A DNA stretch of 64,000 bases from Bacteroidota bacterium (GTDB lineage Bacteria; Bacteroidota; Bacteroidia; Flavobacteriales; Flavobacteriaceae), in NCBI GenBank assembly GCA_020161455.1, contig JAIUNZ010000003.1:237627-301626 (forward strand). The letters are read 5' to 3'. Below, one piece after another: positions 44,544 to 53,899 of the stretch (within the stretch, counting starts at the first letter, position 1; every line of letters begins with the position of its first letter). The translations under genes were made by a program, and so were the position numbers. Below the pieces are notes generated by a model, which saw only the letters and a list, made by a program, of their open reading frames with translations, searched no databases and had not been told where the DNA came from.

Positions 44544-45119
44544 TCAACTCCGAAGCAGTTTACTTTTCATTTTACTATAAAACTCAGGAGTAACGCCAAT
44601 ATAGGAAGCAATGTGTTTTTGCGGTACTTTTTGAAGTAATGTTGGATATTTTTTATAAAATTTTTCAAATCTTTCTTCGGCAGTTAAACATAAACTGTCC
44701 ATCAATCGTTCTTGATGAGCTACGAGTGAGTTTTCAGTTAGTATCCTAAAAAAGCGTTCCAACTTTGGGATTTTTTCATACAACTCATCTTGATTTTCTT
44801 TGGACAACTGAATAACTTCGGCATCTTCCAAAACTTCGATGAAAAGATTTCCTGGTTTTTGTGAAAGCAAACTATACATATCGCCAATCCACCAACCTTC
44901 GCATGCAAAATGTAAAACGTGTTCTACAATATGATCATTAATAGTGAAACTTCTTAGAATACCAGAATTGACGAAATAGGAATGTTTACAAATTTCCCCA
45001 GCATTTAAAAGTACTGTTTTATGTTTGTACCTTTTTATTTCAACTTTTGTTAAAAACAAATTTTCTTCTTCTGTGGAAAGAGAAACTATTTTTGAGATAT
45101 TTTCAAGAATTAATGCCAA
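44544..45119 (-). CDS. Crp/Fnr family transcriptional regulator
   Basis: 191 residues. The cyclic-nucleotide-binding-like domain occupies about 1-140 (KTVLLNAGEICKHSYFVNSG, LFIEVLEDAEV) and a short helix-turn-helix follows near 165-185 (HIASYIGVTPEFYSKM). The start is TTG at 45119; it directly follows the TAA of the DUF6370 gene, with no spacer, and no ATG occurs earlier than residue about 80. Ligand and targets are unknown; it may regulate the DUF6370 gene or purT upstream in the same orientation. Confidence 0.85.
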   Translation of the reverse strand: MALILENISKIVSLSTEEENLFLTKVEIKRYKHKTVLLNAGEICKHSYFVNSGILRSFTINDHIVEHVLHFACEGWWIGDMYSLLSQKPGNLFIEVLEDAEVIQLSKENQDELYEKIPKLERFFRILTENSLVAHQERLMDSLCLTAEERFEKFYKKYPTLLQKVPQKHIASYIGVTPEFYSKMKSKLLRS

Positions 45120-45434
45120 TTATTCTTTTATTGGAAGTAATTTAAAATAGGAAACAACAAACTTATTGTCTTTTACTTCACCAACAACTTCTGCTTTTCT
45201 TACTGCTGAACAAAATCCATCCTCTGCATGTGCATCTCCATGATCGTCTAACTTTGTTCCATCAACAAAATAGGATTTCCCGTCTATCCGAACGGCTAAA
45301 TCACAGCCTTTTTTGTCTTTCATCCCAAACTGACATTGACCACAAGACGCTTCTACGATTTGAACTTTTGGTTTTTCTTGTGCGCTAATTGTAATCGAAA
45401 CAAAAAGGATTACTAATGAGAATACATTTTTCAT
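45120..45434 (-). CDS. DUF6370 family secreted Cys-rich protein
   Basis: 104 residues with a signal peptide (about 1-18, ending ISAQ). The mature part carries Cys residues in ASCGQCQFGM, GCDLAV and FCSAV together with an acidic/His segment (DDHGDAHAEDG), a pattern that suggests metal binding. The sequence fits DUF6370, which has no known function. Its stop is immediately followed by the TTG start of the Crp-like regulator, so the two are coupled. Confidence 0.75.
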   Translation of the reverse strand: MKNVFSLVILFVSITISAQEKPKVQIVEASCGQCQFGMKDKKGCDLAVRIDGKSYFVDGTKLDDHGDAHAEDGFCSAVRKAEVVGEVKDNKFVVSYFKLLPIKE

Positions 45435-45437
45435 AAT

Positions 45438-46601
45438 TTACGGATTTACTATTATTAATTTTGAATTGACTTTAGCTTTCTCTACAATTTCTTCAATTGG
45501 AGTTTGCAATGTGTCATGGGTTAATACAACACCCATTCTTCTGTATGGTCGCGAAGTTGGTTTTCCAAAGATACGAAAATCAGTTTTAGGTAAAGCAGCT
45601 ACTTTTTCAATTCCAGTATAGGTTGGATTATTTGAGTTTTCAGATGCTAATACAACTGCACTTGCACCATTTTTCTCTAAAGTTATTTCGAAGATAGGTA
45701 AACTTAAAATGGTTCGAAGGTGCAATTCAAATTCGTTGAAGTTTTGTGTTCCTGCTAATGTTACCATTCCAGTATCGTGTGGTCGAGGCGATAATTCGGA
45801 GAAATAAACACCTTCATTAGTTAAGAAAAACTCCACGCCAAAAAGACCAGCACCACCAAGTGCTTCGGTAACTTTTCTTGCCATATCTTGTGCTTCTGCT
45901 AAATCTTTTTTAGAAACTCTAGCGGGTTGCCAACTTTCCATATAATCACCACGCTCTTGTCTGTGACCAATTGGTGCGCAAAATAAAGTTGGGTTTCCAT
46001 TTTGTGTTACGGTTAATAATGTTATTTCTGAATGAAAATCAACAAAAGCTTCCACAATTATTTCAATTACATCGCCTCGTGAACCTTCAACTGCATAATT
46101 CCAAGCTTTTGAAATATCTTCTACAGATTTTATAGTTGATTGTCCTTTTCCAGACGAACTCATTAATGGTTTTACAACGCATGGTATCCCAACTTCTCGA
46201 ACTGCTTTTTGTAATTCGTCTGCTGAGGTTGCATAGCGGTAACGGGCAGTTCGTAGCCCTAAATCTTTAGCCGCCAAATCACGAATTGCTTTTCTATTCA
46301 TAGTAAAGTTGGCAGCTTTTGCAGAAGGAACAACAGTTATACCTTGTTTTTCATATTCGTAAAAACGCTCCGTGCGAATAGCTTCAATTTCTGGAACAAT
46401 AAAATCAGGTTGATGTTTACCTACAATTCTATCTAGTTCAGAACCGTCAAGCATATTGATGACTTCAAATTCGTGTGCTACTTGCATCGCTGGAGCATTT
46501 TCATAACTGTCAATAGCTATGATATATTGACCAATTCTTTGTGCCGCAATTGCAAATTCTTTTCCTAATTCGCCCGAACCTAGTAGTAGTATTTTTGCCA
46601 T
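45438..46601 (-). CDS. purT: Formate-dependent phosphoribosylglycinamide formyltransferase
   Basis: 387 residues, the length of PurT. It formylates GAR using formate and ATP, the folate-independent third step of purine synthesis. ATP-grasp features are visible: GSGELGKEF at the N-terminus, [28 protein letters not shown] and [14 protein letters not shown]. The ATG at 46601 lies beside an unusual inverted repeat (46605-46669). DUF6370 lies 3 bases downstream. Confidence 0.94.
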   Translation of the reverse strand: MAKILLLGSGELGKEFAIAAQRIGQYIIAIDSYENAPAMQVAHEFEVINMLDGSELDRIVGKHQPDFIVPEIEAIRTERFYEYEKQGITVVPSAKAANFTMNRKAIRDLAAKDLGLRTARYRYATSADELQKAVREVGIPCVVKPLMSSSGKGQSTIKSVEDISKAWNYAVEGSRGDVIEIIVEAFVDFHSEITLLTVTQNGNPTLFCAPIGHRQERGDYMESWQPARVSKKDLAEAQDMARKVTEALGGAGLFGVEFFLTNEGVYFSELSPRPHDTGMVTLAGTQNFNEFELHLRTILSLPIFEITLEKNGASAVVLASENSNNPTYTGIEKVAALPKTDFRIFGKPTSRPYRRMGVVLTHDTLQTPIEEIVEKAKVNSKLIIVNP

Positions 46602-46604
46602 TGT

Positions 46605-46669
46605 ATTTGTTTCAAGTTAAGGTTTCAAGTTCCAAGTTTTAAACCTGAAACTTGAAACCTGAAACAAAT
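46605..46669. repeat. Self-complementary intergenic word array (GTTTCAAGTT type)
   Basis: The left arm has GTTTCAAGTT at 46609 and 46622; the right arm has its complement AACTTGAAAC at 46649 and ACCTGAAAC at 46643 and 46657. The outer ends ATTTGTTTCA and TGAAACAAAT pair exactly. The whole 65-base piece can fold as one long, imperfect hairpin in the gap between the aminotransferase and purT. Confidence 0.7.
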
Positions 46670-46675
46670 TTTTAT

Positions 46676-47863
46676 TTATGCTAACGCTTCTTTTATTCTT
46701 TTCAAAGCTTCAGTCAAAATAGTTTCACTAGTGGCATAAGAAATTCGCAAACAATTTGGATTTCCAAAAGCATCGCCAGTAACCGTTGCTACATTTGCTT
46801 CTGCCAGTAAATACATTGATAAATCGGTTGCGTTTTCAATTTTTGTTCCTTTTAGCGTTTTTCCAAAGAAAGAAGAAACATCTGGAAAAACATAAAATGC
46901 ACCTTCTGGAATATTAATTTTTAAACCAGGAATATTTTGGATAAAACCTACTACTAAATCTCTTCTACTTTTAAAGGCAGCAACCATTTCGTTTAGTACA
47001 CTTGGATCAGCATCAACTGCCGTTATAGTTGCTCGTTGTGCAATAGAATTTGCTCCAGAAGTAACTTGTCCTTGAATTTTAGTGCATGCTTTTGCTATAA
47101 ATTCGGGTGCGCCAATGTATCCGATTCTCCAACCCGTCATGGCAAAAGCTTTGGCAACGCCATTGACAGTAACCGTCTTTTCAAGCATTCCAGGAATGGA
47201 AGCAATGCTACAAAATGTTCCCGAAAAATTAATATGTTCGTAGATTTCATCTGAAACGACATAGATGTTTGGATGTTTTTCTAAAACTTTGCACAAAGCT
47301 GTTAATTCTTCACGGTTATATACTGAACCACTAGGATTACAAGGCGAGCTAAACCACATCATTTTCGTTTTTGGTGTAATTGCTTTTTCTAGTTGTTCGG
47401 CTGTCATTTTGAAATCTGTTTCTACAGAAGTTGGAACTTCAATTGGAGTTCCACCAGATAGCTTGATGATTTCATAATAAGAAACCCAATAAGGTGCTGG
47501 AAGTATAACTTCGTCACCATCATTTAACATTACTTGTGCAATGTTGTATAAGGCTTGTTTTGCTCCAGTAGAAACAACAATCTGTGATGGTTTGTATTCT
47601 AGGTTGTTATCTCTTTTGAATTTTCTACATATGGCTTCTTTCAATTCTACATAACCATCAACTGGCGAATAGGTAGAATAGTTTTCATCAATAGCTTTTT
47701 TGGCTGCTTCTTTGATGAAGTCTGGGGTATTAAAATCTGGTTCGCCCAAACTTAAACTGATGATATCTTTTCCTTGGGCTTTTAATTCTCTTGCTAATGC
47801 TGCCATTGCAAGTGTTTGTGATGTTGAGAGATTATTAACTCTGTCTGATAACAAATGGTTCAT
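46676..47863 (-). CDS. Pyridoxal-phosphate-dependent aminotransferase (class I, aspartate-type)
   Basis: 395 residues, typical of bacterial AspC/AspAT-type aminotransferases. The PLP-binding lysine is Lys238 in GVAKAFAMTGWRIGY, and NPSGS (about 176-180) and the C-terminal Arg region NCLRISYA are present. It moves amino groups between glutamate/aspartate-type donors and keto acids; the exact acceptor cannot be told. It has repeat-rich intergenic sequence on both sides. Confidence 0.9.
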   Translation of the reverse strand: MNHLLSDRVNNLSTSQTLAMAALARELKAQGKDIISLSLGEPDFNTPDFIKEAAKKAIDENYSTYSPVDGYVELKEAICRKFKRDNNLEYKPSQIVVSTGAKQALYNIAQVMLNDGDEVILPAPYWVSYYEIIKLSGGTPIEVPTSVETDFKMTAEQLEKAITPKTKMMWFSSPCNPSGSVYNREELTALCKVLEKHPNIYVVSDEIYEHINFSGTFCSIASIPGMLEKTVTVNGVAKAFAMTGWRIGYIGAPEFIAKACTKIQGQVTSGANSIAQRATITAVDADPSVLNEMVAAFKSRRDLVVGFIQNIPGLKINIPEGAFYVFPDVSSFFGKTLKGTKIENATDLSMYLLAEANVATVTGDAFGNPNCLRISYATSETILTEALKRIKEALA

Positions 47864-47878
47864 GTGGATGTTTTTGTG

Positions 47879-48030
47879 TTGATTAGTGCGTAGCGATTTA
47901 GTACTTTGTTGAATTAGTACTCAGTACCTAGTGGATTAGTATATAGGCCTTAGTTGATTAGTTCTTAGTGTTTTGTACTACTTACTATGTGCTACCAACT
48001 ATGTACTAAGGACTACTTACAAAACAACTA
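47879..48030. repeat. Word array of TAGT/ACTA motifs with dyad symmetry
   Basis: Between the aminotransferase and the desaturase, the left part repeats ATTAGT, TAGTACT, CTTAGT words and the right part the complementary ACTTACT, ACTATGT, TACTAAGG, ACAAAACAACTAATT. The halves are imperfect reverse complements around about 47975. I see no gene in it; the words are too irregular for a CRISPR. Confidence 0.6.
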
Positions 48031-48031
48031 A

Positions 48032-49126
48032 TTAAGCTAGTTGAGGTTTTTGACCTAATTCTTTTAAATGTTTGAAATGCGAATAGATAGCTTCGCGAGT
48101 TGTCTTAAATTCAAAATAAGGCAAATTACATTCTTGAGCCGTTTGCTTCACGATTTCAGCAATTTTACCATAATGAATGTGACTGATATTTGGAAACAAA
48201 TGATGTTCTACTTGATGATTTAATCCACCAGTATAATAATTTACTAGCCAGTTTTTGGGTGCAAAATTTGCTGTTGTAAACAATTGATGAATTGCCCATG
48301 TATTTTCAATTTCTCCGTTATCATCTGGAATTGGATTGTGCGTGTCTTCTACTACGTGTGCCAATTGGAATACAACACTCAAAATTACACCAGCTGTGTA
48401 ATGCATTACTAAAAATCCAATAATCACTTTCCACCAAATGATACCTAAAAGCATGGGAATAACAATCCATATAGAAAAATAAATAACTTTTGTAATGATT
48501 AAAGTTGTCCATCGAATAGAAGGTTTTTTCCATTCGCCATAAGAAAGATTTCTTTTAAGATAGCGTTTCATTTGAAGAAAATCGGTTGTAATAGACCAAT
48601 TAAAAGTCAATAAACCATATAAAAAAACAGAATAAAAATGTTGGAACTTGTGAAAACGATACCATTTTGCTTCTTGTGTAAATCGCATTATTCGTCCTGC
48701 TTCTAAATCTTCGTCATGACCAAGAATATTGGTGTAAGTATGATGCAAAACATTGTGTTGCACTTGCCAGTTGTAAACATTTCCTGCTAAAATATAGATG
48801 CTTCCACCCATAAATTTGTTTACCCATGATTTGCTAGAATAAGCACCATGATTTCCGTCGTGCATAACGTTCATACCAACGCCAGCCATTCCTATTCCGA
48901 TGACAACGCTTAGTAGTAAATAGGTCCAAAAAGGCATGTCCATTGCTAAAAGGAAAAAATAAGGTGTTAAAAAAATGGAGAACATCACAATAGTCTTTAA
49001 GTGTAATTTCCAGTTTCCCGTTTTATCAATTTTATTTTCTTTAAAATAATCGTTAACTCTTTTGTTTAAAGTTCTAAAAAACTTAAGGCTATCTGTTTTA
49101 GAAAATATTGGTGTTGTGGTATTCAT
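48032..49126 (-). CDS. Acyl-CoA / fatty-acid desaturase (membrane, three His boxes)
   Basis: 364 residues with several membrane helices. The di-iron histidine boxes are visible: HDGNHG at 89-94, HNVLHH at 124-129 and HQVEHH at 304-309. The HxxHH-type third box and length fit front-end-like or delta desaturases of the FA_desaturase family that act on acyl lipids with oxygen. It probably adjusts membrane fluidity. There is no cytochrome b5 domain. It is a single gene, divergent from rsmG. Confidence 0.92.
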   Translation of the reverse strand: MNTTTPIFSKTDSLKFFRTLNKRVNDYFKENKIDKTGNWKLHLKTIVMFSIFLTPYFFLLAMDMPFWTYLLLSVVIGIGMAGVGMNVMHDGNHGAYSSKSWVNKFMGGSIYILAGNVYNWQVQHNVLHHTYTNILGHDEDLEAGRIMRFTQEAKWYRFHKFQHFYSVFLYGLLTFNWSITTDFLQMKRYLKRNLSYGEWKKPSIRWTTLIITKVIYFSIWIVIPMLLGIIWWKVIIGFLVMHYTAGVILSVVFQLAHVVEDTHNPIPDDNGEIENTWAIHQLFTTANFAPKNWLVNYYTGGLNHQVEHHLFPNISHIHYGKIAEIVKQTAQECNLPYFEFKTTREAIYSHFKHLKELGQKPQLA

Positions 49127-49212
49127 TTATTTTTATTCTAAATTTGGTGTAAAGATAATTATTAAAATTTTTTAAAAGATGAAAAGAAATCATAATTATT
49201 AACCAAAAACCT

Positions 49213-49220
49213 TATTTTTG
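49213..49220 (+). promoter_or_regulatory. Candidate -7 promoter box of rsmG
   Basis: TATTTTTG, matching TAnnTTTG, 15 bases before the ATG. The -33 site is not clear. Confidence 0.35.
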
Positions 49221-49235
49221 TTGAAAAGCTAAAAC

Positions 49236-49865
49236 ATGGAAGAAATTCTTAAACAATTTCCTAATCTTACTGAAAATCAAATACAACAGTTTCACAAATT
49301 AGAAACCTTATATCAAGATTGGAATGCAAAAATTAACGTAATTTCTAGAAAAGATATTGACGAACTCTATACCAAGCATGTGTTACACTCATTAGCAATT
49401 GCTAAAATTCAACCTTTTGTTGCCGGTAGTTATGTGTTAGATGTTGGAACTGGCGGTGGTTTTCCCGGTATTCCGTTAGCAATCTTGTTTCCCGAAACAC
49501 GTTTTTATTTAATTGATGTTATTGCCAAAAAAATAAAAGTAGTTCAAGCCATAGCCGAAGCATTGGAACTTAAAAACGTAAAAGCCGAACAACTACGCGC
49601 AGAAAATGTAAAAGGTGATTACGACTTTATCGTTTCGCGTGCCGTAACCAACATGCCCGTTTTTGTTTCTTGGATTAAAGATAAAATCAAAAAGCAAAAC
49701 AAACACGAACTTAAAAACGGAATTCTTTATCTAAAAGGTGGCGATTTAACCAAAGAACTCGCCTCTTTTCCAAAAGCTACAGAATATAACATTGCAGACT
49801 TTTTTTCAGATGAATTTTTTGAAACCAAGAAAGTAGTGCATTTGCCTTTGAAGTTTAAAGCATAA
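49236..49865 (+). CDS. rsmG: 16S rRNA (guanine(527)-N(7))-methyltransferase
   Basis: 209 residues, the usual size of RsmG. It methylates G527 of 16S rRNA using S-adenosylmethionine; loss gives low-level streptomycin resistance in other bacteria. The SAM site is VLDVGTGGGFPG at 67-78, followed by SRAVTNMPV and a C-terminal LKGGDL segment of the family. It is divergent from the desaturase gene and ends at a terminator shared with the convergent esterase gene. Confidence 0.95.
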   Translation: MEEILKQFPNLTENQIQQFHKLETLYQDWNAKINVISRKDIDELYTKHVLHSLAIAKIQPFVAGSYVLDVGTGGGFPGIPLAILFPETRFYLIDVIAKKIKVVQAIAEALELKNVKAEQLRAENVKGDYDFIVSRAVTNMPVFVSWIKDKIKKQNKHELKNGILYLKGGDLTKELASFPKATEYNIADFFSDEFFETKKVVHLPLKFKA

Positions 49866-49866
49866 A

Positions 49867-49893
49867 AAAAGCGCCTAATACTAGACGCTTTTA
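49867..49893. terminator. Bidirectional terminator between rsmG and the esterase
   Basis: Hairpin AAAAGCGCCTA / TAGACGCTTTT with a 4-base loop and one C-A mismatch, in the short gap between two convergent genes. Confidence 0.75.
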
Positions 49894-49899
49894 ATTCTT

Positions 49900-52176
49900 T
49901 TAATTCTTCACTAATTTCTTCGTGACACGTTGCTTTCCATTGTCAATCGTTAACAAATAAATCCCTTTTGAAAGTGAAATAGGAATCGATAAACTTCCAT
50001 GGATAGTTTGATTATTCGATTGGTAAATATTTTTCCCTAACATATCGGTCAATAAAATTGATACATTTTCAAGAGAATAATTAGCATTTATTTCAATAAC
50101 ATTCTCCACAGGATTTTTTACCCAAATGGATTCCAATTCAGGATTACTAGTACTTAAAGGTGGGTTTAAAATTTCATTCAAGGCAAAAGCTACATTTTGA
50201 GCGTTAAACGTAATATGGTTTTCATTAATAGTAGGAATAGACGAAGCTACAAAAGGACTAACAGTGCTTGCAGTAACTGGAGTATATAAATTGTTAGTTC
50301 CAGAAATCGCCATCGAACTCCAAGTTGGAATAAACGTAAAATAGTCAGCATTCAAATTATCAAAAAACTCCGTTAAAATTGGGTCAGTTCCTAAGCCGCC
50401 AGCAAATCCAGTCATATCAAACCTTCCACCAGGTGCCGAATCTAGTCCTGCTGTAAAGGTTGGCGCTTTTGAATTGGCTAAACTTTCAAAACCTGTTATC
50501 CAAAGTATAACCACATATTGTTGACCTCTAAATCGGCTTACTTGATTGGTTTGATTGGCTGCAGGAGTAAATCGTAAATTAATAATCGCTCTTTGAGAAG
50601 TGGTGATATTAAAAGTATGATTCATCACTTCAAAATCCGGAGTATAATTCATCGTTCCATTTCCAGCACCGTTTGCAATCGAAACATTTCTTGTAAGTGT
50701 TGGAAAACCCATGGTATTCAATTCATCTTGAAAAGCTGTTCTAAAATTCGGTGCGCCTGTTGGCAATAAAGATGCTGCGGCGGTATTAAATTCAAAAGCA
50801 CTTCCACTTTGCAAATGTCCTTCCATATGGTCTATAAGCATTTGTCGTGCCGCCGGACTCTTAATCAATCCATCTACAATAGGTTGCACAGCAGCATTTC
50901 CTAATGGCCCATAAGCCATATAATTAAACAAATGCTGGAAGCCAATCGGTACATTTGCTCCTTGATGTGGCGAATCAAAAGAGAGATATAAACGAGTATC
51001 ATGAACTAAATTATTCATTTCCATATAGCGCAATGCATATCTCGAAATTAATCCGCCCATACTAGGACCAATAACCACATTTTTCTCGGTACCTACTTTT
51101 TGAGCATTAATTTGATTTAACAATTCTACTAAAATGTACGCGTTCCTCTGAATATAATCAGCACCGCCATCAATAACTGTAGTTGTTCCTGGAATTGTAT
51201 AGGTTGGAAAATTTAACACAACAATGTCAAAACCTTGATTTCTTAAATCATCAGCAAAGTTTTGATTGGTTCCATAATTCAATAAATCATAAATAGTAGT
51301 AGTGTTTCTAGTATCTCCAGGATCAAAACCATCCACAAGAATAATCGGTTTGTCTAAAACTCCATCCACATTGTCTAAAAAAATTTCATATTCACCTTGT
51401 CCAAAAACGGGTGCCGTTTCTCCAAATCCTTGGTAAGGAATCGTTGCCGTTATTGAAGAAGCAGCCATTACCGAATTTGAATTTCTATGAATCAAAGTAG
51501 TACTATTCACTTCAAAAGATATTGATTCTTCAGTTGAAGTTCCGTTTGTAAATTCAATTTTTAATGCCAACTCTTGTGTTCCATTAGCTGCAAAGTGAAC
51601 AGTAAAAGGTTGATTTTGATTTATTTTTTGCCAAGAACTATTTTCTTTTGAATAAAAAATCGATTTAATTTCTCTTGAAGTCGTATTAAAAATCAAATCG
51701 CTGTTTAAAACAAAAGTTACTTCATTTGTTTTTGATTTTGCAACAATTGGTGCAACGATATTAATAGCATGTTTTTCAAGTTCAAGCGTTTCGTTGCTTT
51801 TTAATTCTAATTGGTTCGAAGCATTTAAGTTAAATTTATTTTGCAAATCATTTTCAGAAATAGACTCGAAGTCAGAGATTAAAACAGATAGCGGAATTTG
51901 ATTTTTGATGCTAGCCAGTGTTGCCGCTTTTCTAATGACTTCCAGTTTTGGCAAACGATTGTTAAAATCGGCACGTTGAATTTCGTGATACACTTGAAGA
52001 AAATAGCTTGCATTAATTTCCTTAGTTTTCATTTCGTTGGCATGCGAAAGCGCAAAAACACGGTTGTATAAAATATTCGTTTCTGTTTTATCTTTCAATA
52101 AATCGAACATTTTGTCTTGAGCAAAAGTGCTAATGAAGCCACTTAATAATGCAAGCAGTGTAATTTTCAATTTCAT
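49900..52176 (-). CDS. Large secreted alpha/beta-hydrolase (esterase/lipase-like) with T9SS sorting domain
   Basis: 758 residues. Signal peptide about 1-19 (ending STFAQ). After an N-terminal region of about 240 residues of unknown fold, a serine-hydrolase domain follows with the nucleophile Ser372 in VIGPSMGGLISRYAL, the PILVDGFDPGD oxyanion segment near 278 and downstream SFDSPHQGANVP. The last 75 residues form a T9SS type A sorting domain ending TKKLVKN. The protein should be exported to the cell surface or medium and act on ester or polymer substrates; these are not identified. Confidence 0.83.
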   Translation of the reverse strand: MKLKITLLALLSGFISTFAQDKMFDLLKDKTETNILYNRVFALSHANEMKTKEINASYFLQVYHEIQRADFNNRLPKLEVIRKAATLASIKNQIPLSVLISDFESISENDLQNKFNLNASNQLELKSNETLELEKHAINIVAPIVAKSKTNEVTFVLNSDLIFNTTSREIKSIFYSKENSSWQKINQNQPFTVHFAANGTQELALKIEFTNGTSTEESISFEVNSTTLIHRNSNSVMAASSITATIPYQGFGETAPVFGQGEYEIFLDNVDGVLDKPIILVDGFDPGDTRNTTTIYDLLNYGTNQNFADDLRNQGFDIVVLNFPTYTIPGTTTVIDGGADYIQRNAYILVELLNQINAQKVGTEKNVVIGPSMGGLISRYALRYMEMNNLVHDTRLYLSFDSPHQGANVPIGFQHLFNYMAYGPLGNAAVQPIVDGLIKSPAARQMLIDHMEGHLQSGSAFEFNTAAASLLPTGAPNFRTAFQDELNTMGFPTLTRNVSIANGAGNGTMNYTPDFEVMNHTFNITTSQRAIINLRFTPAANQTNQVSRFRGQQYVVILWITGFESLANSKAPTFTAGLDSAPGGRFDMTGFAGGLGTDPILTEFFDNLNADYFTFIPTWSSMAISGTNNLYTPVTASTVSPFVASSIPTINENHITFNAQNVAFALNEILNPPLSTSNPELESIWVKNPVENVIEINANYSLENVSILLTDMLGKNIYQSNNQTIHGSLSIPISLSKGIYLLTIDNGKQRVTKKLVKN

Positions 52177-52265
52177 AGTAATATGGTTTATTGGGTTTTA
52201 ACGCTCGAAGATACAAAAAAATAATATTGATATGCATAAAAAATAAGCTTTTATCGAAAGGTTTT

Positions 52266-53027
52266 TTAAACAAGAAAGTCTAATGTTATCTTAAGAAAAA
52301 GCTCAGGATTCTCTGCATGCAACCAATGCCCAACATTTGGAATGGTTTTTAATTCAAAATTGGGAAATTGTCTTTTAATGTCTGGCAAATCGGAATCTAA
52401 AATATATCTCGAATTACCGCCACGGATAAATAATGTTGGGTTTTCAAAATGTTTTTCGATTGGTAATTCTTTTCCAACTTCTTCAATTTTATCATTAAAA
52501 ACCTCTAGATTGAACCTAAAAGCCAATTGTCCTTGTTCTCTCCAAAAAAGGCTTTTCATTAGAAATTGCCTTGTCCCAAAATCAGGAATATAGTGAGCCA
52601 AAACCTCTTCAACTTCGCTCCTATCGGGCTTTGTTGAAAAATCGACTGCATTTAAACCTGCTAAAATATCCTGATGATGAGGTTTGTAATATTTGGGACC
52701 AATATCGGCAATGATTAATTTATCAATTAATTTTGGGTAAGTACTTGCAAAAAGCATGGCTATTTTTCCACCCATTGAATGCCCAATTAAATCAATTTTA
52801 ACAAGGTTATGGTTTTGACAATATTCAAAAATATCATTTGCCATTACCCTATAATTGAATTCCTCCGAATGAAAACTTCTACCATGGTTTCGCATATCTA
52901 ACAAATGTACTTGAAAACCATTTTCAACATACTTCGAACCAATTGATTTCCAATTGTCCAACATTCCTAAAAATCCATGTAAGATTATAAGTGGTTTTCC
53001 TTCGCCTTCTATTTTTGAGTACAGCAT
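52266..53027 (-). CDS. Alpha/beta-hydrolase (YbfF-like)
   Basis: 253 residues, no signal peptide. The oxyanion motif is LHGFLGMLDNW (about 16-26), the nucleophile Ser84 lies in IGHSMGGKIA and the catalytic His in VGHWLHAENP close to the C-terminus. This layout fits YbfF/esterase-type cytosolic hydrolases. The natural substrate is unknown. It is followed downstream by the secreted esterase gene and preceded by pdxJ, on the same strand but with separate gaps. Confidence 0.88.
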   Translation of the reverse strand: MLYSKIEGEGKPLIILHGFLGMLDNWKSIGSKYVENGFQVHLLDMRNHGRSFHSEEFNYRVMANDIFEYCQNHNLVKIDLIGHSMGGKIAMLFASTYPKLIDKLIIADIGPKYYKPHHQDILAGLNAVDFSTKPDRSEVEEVLAHYIPDFGTRQFLMKSLFWREQGQLAFRFNLEVFNDKIEEVGKELPIEKHFENPTLFIRGGNSRYILDSDLPDIKRQFPNFELKTIPNVGHWLHAENPELFLKITLDFLV

Positions 53028-53073
53028 CTTATATAATAGATATTAAATTTTGATTTTAAATTGACTGTGTCAT

Positions 53074-53787
53074 TTATTTCAGTTTTTGCAAATACATATT
53101 TACTACATTATCCAATCCAAGATACAAAGCCTCTGAAACTAAAGCATGACCAATTGAAACTTCAAGTAAGTTTGGAATATTATCTTTAAAAAACTTGATA
53201 TTTTCCAAACTCAAATCGTGACCAGCATTTATTCCTAAGTGCATTTCATTTGCCAGAACTGCAGCTTGTATATAGGGTTCAATACCTGTTTTATTTCCTA
53301 AATCATATTGTTTTGCAAATTCTTCGGTATATAACTCGATTCTATCTGTTCCCGTCTTTTTTGCTCCCTCAATCATTTCTAAAACAGGATCTACAAAAAT
53401 AGAAGTTCTGATTCCGTTTCTCTGAAACTCTTGGATTACTTCTGCCAAATAGGATTGGTTTTTTTGAGTATCCCAACCAGCAGAAGAAGTTATTGCTCCG
53501 ATTGCATCGGGTACCAAAGTAACTTGTTCGGGCTTACATTCTAGCACCAAATCGATAAAATTATGTTGCGGATTTCCTTCAATATTAAATTCTGTAGTCA
53601 CAATGGATTTTAAATCTCGTGCATCTTGATAGCGAATATGTCGCTCATCTGGTCTTGGGTGAATCGTAATTCCTTGTGCGCCAAATTTTTGAATATCAGT
53701 GGCAACTTTTAATAAATCAGGAACATTCCCGCCACGAGCATTTCTTAAAGTAGCAATTTTATTGATGTTTACGCTTAATTTTGTCAT
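53074..53787 (-). CDS. pdxJ: Pyridoxine 5'-phosphate synthase
   Basis: 237 residues, the standard PdxJ length. It condenses 1-deoxyxylulose 5-phosphate with 3-amino-2-oxopropyl phosphate to make PNP. Family motifs are LSVNINKIATLRNARGG near the N-terminus, ITIHPRPDERHIR (about 40-52), and GINAGHDL (about 196). It is divergent from the CBS-nadK operon. Confidence 0.95.
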   Translation of the reverse strand: MTKLSVNINKIATLRNARGGNVPDLLKVATDIQKFGAQGITIHPRPDERHIRYQDARDLKSIVTTEFNIEGNPQHNFIDLVLECKPEQVTLVPDAIGAITSSAGWDTQKNQSYLAEVIQEFQRNGIRTSIFVDPVLEMIEGAKKTGTDRIELYTEEFAKQYDLGNKTGIEPYIQAAVLANEMHLGINAGHDLSLENIKFFKDNIPNLLEVSIGHALVSEALYLGLDNVVNMYLQKLK

Positions 53788-53899
53788 TTTGTATCTTTAA
53801 AAATAAAATTTTATTTATGTGATTACAAAAATACAAAGTTAAGGAAGTCATCATGTCCTAAAATTTGATTATTTTGCAGTCGCTAACAGAAAAAAGAAC

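Noticed and set aside
47879-48030. CRISPR array
   Set aside because: Words are short, irregular and in both orientations; there are no constant-length spacers and no cas genes.
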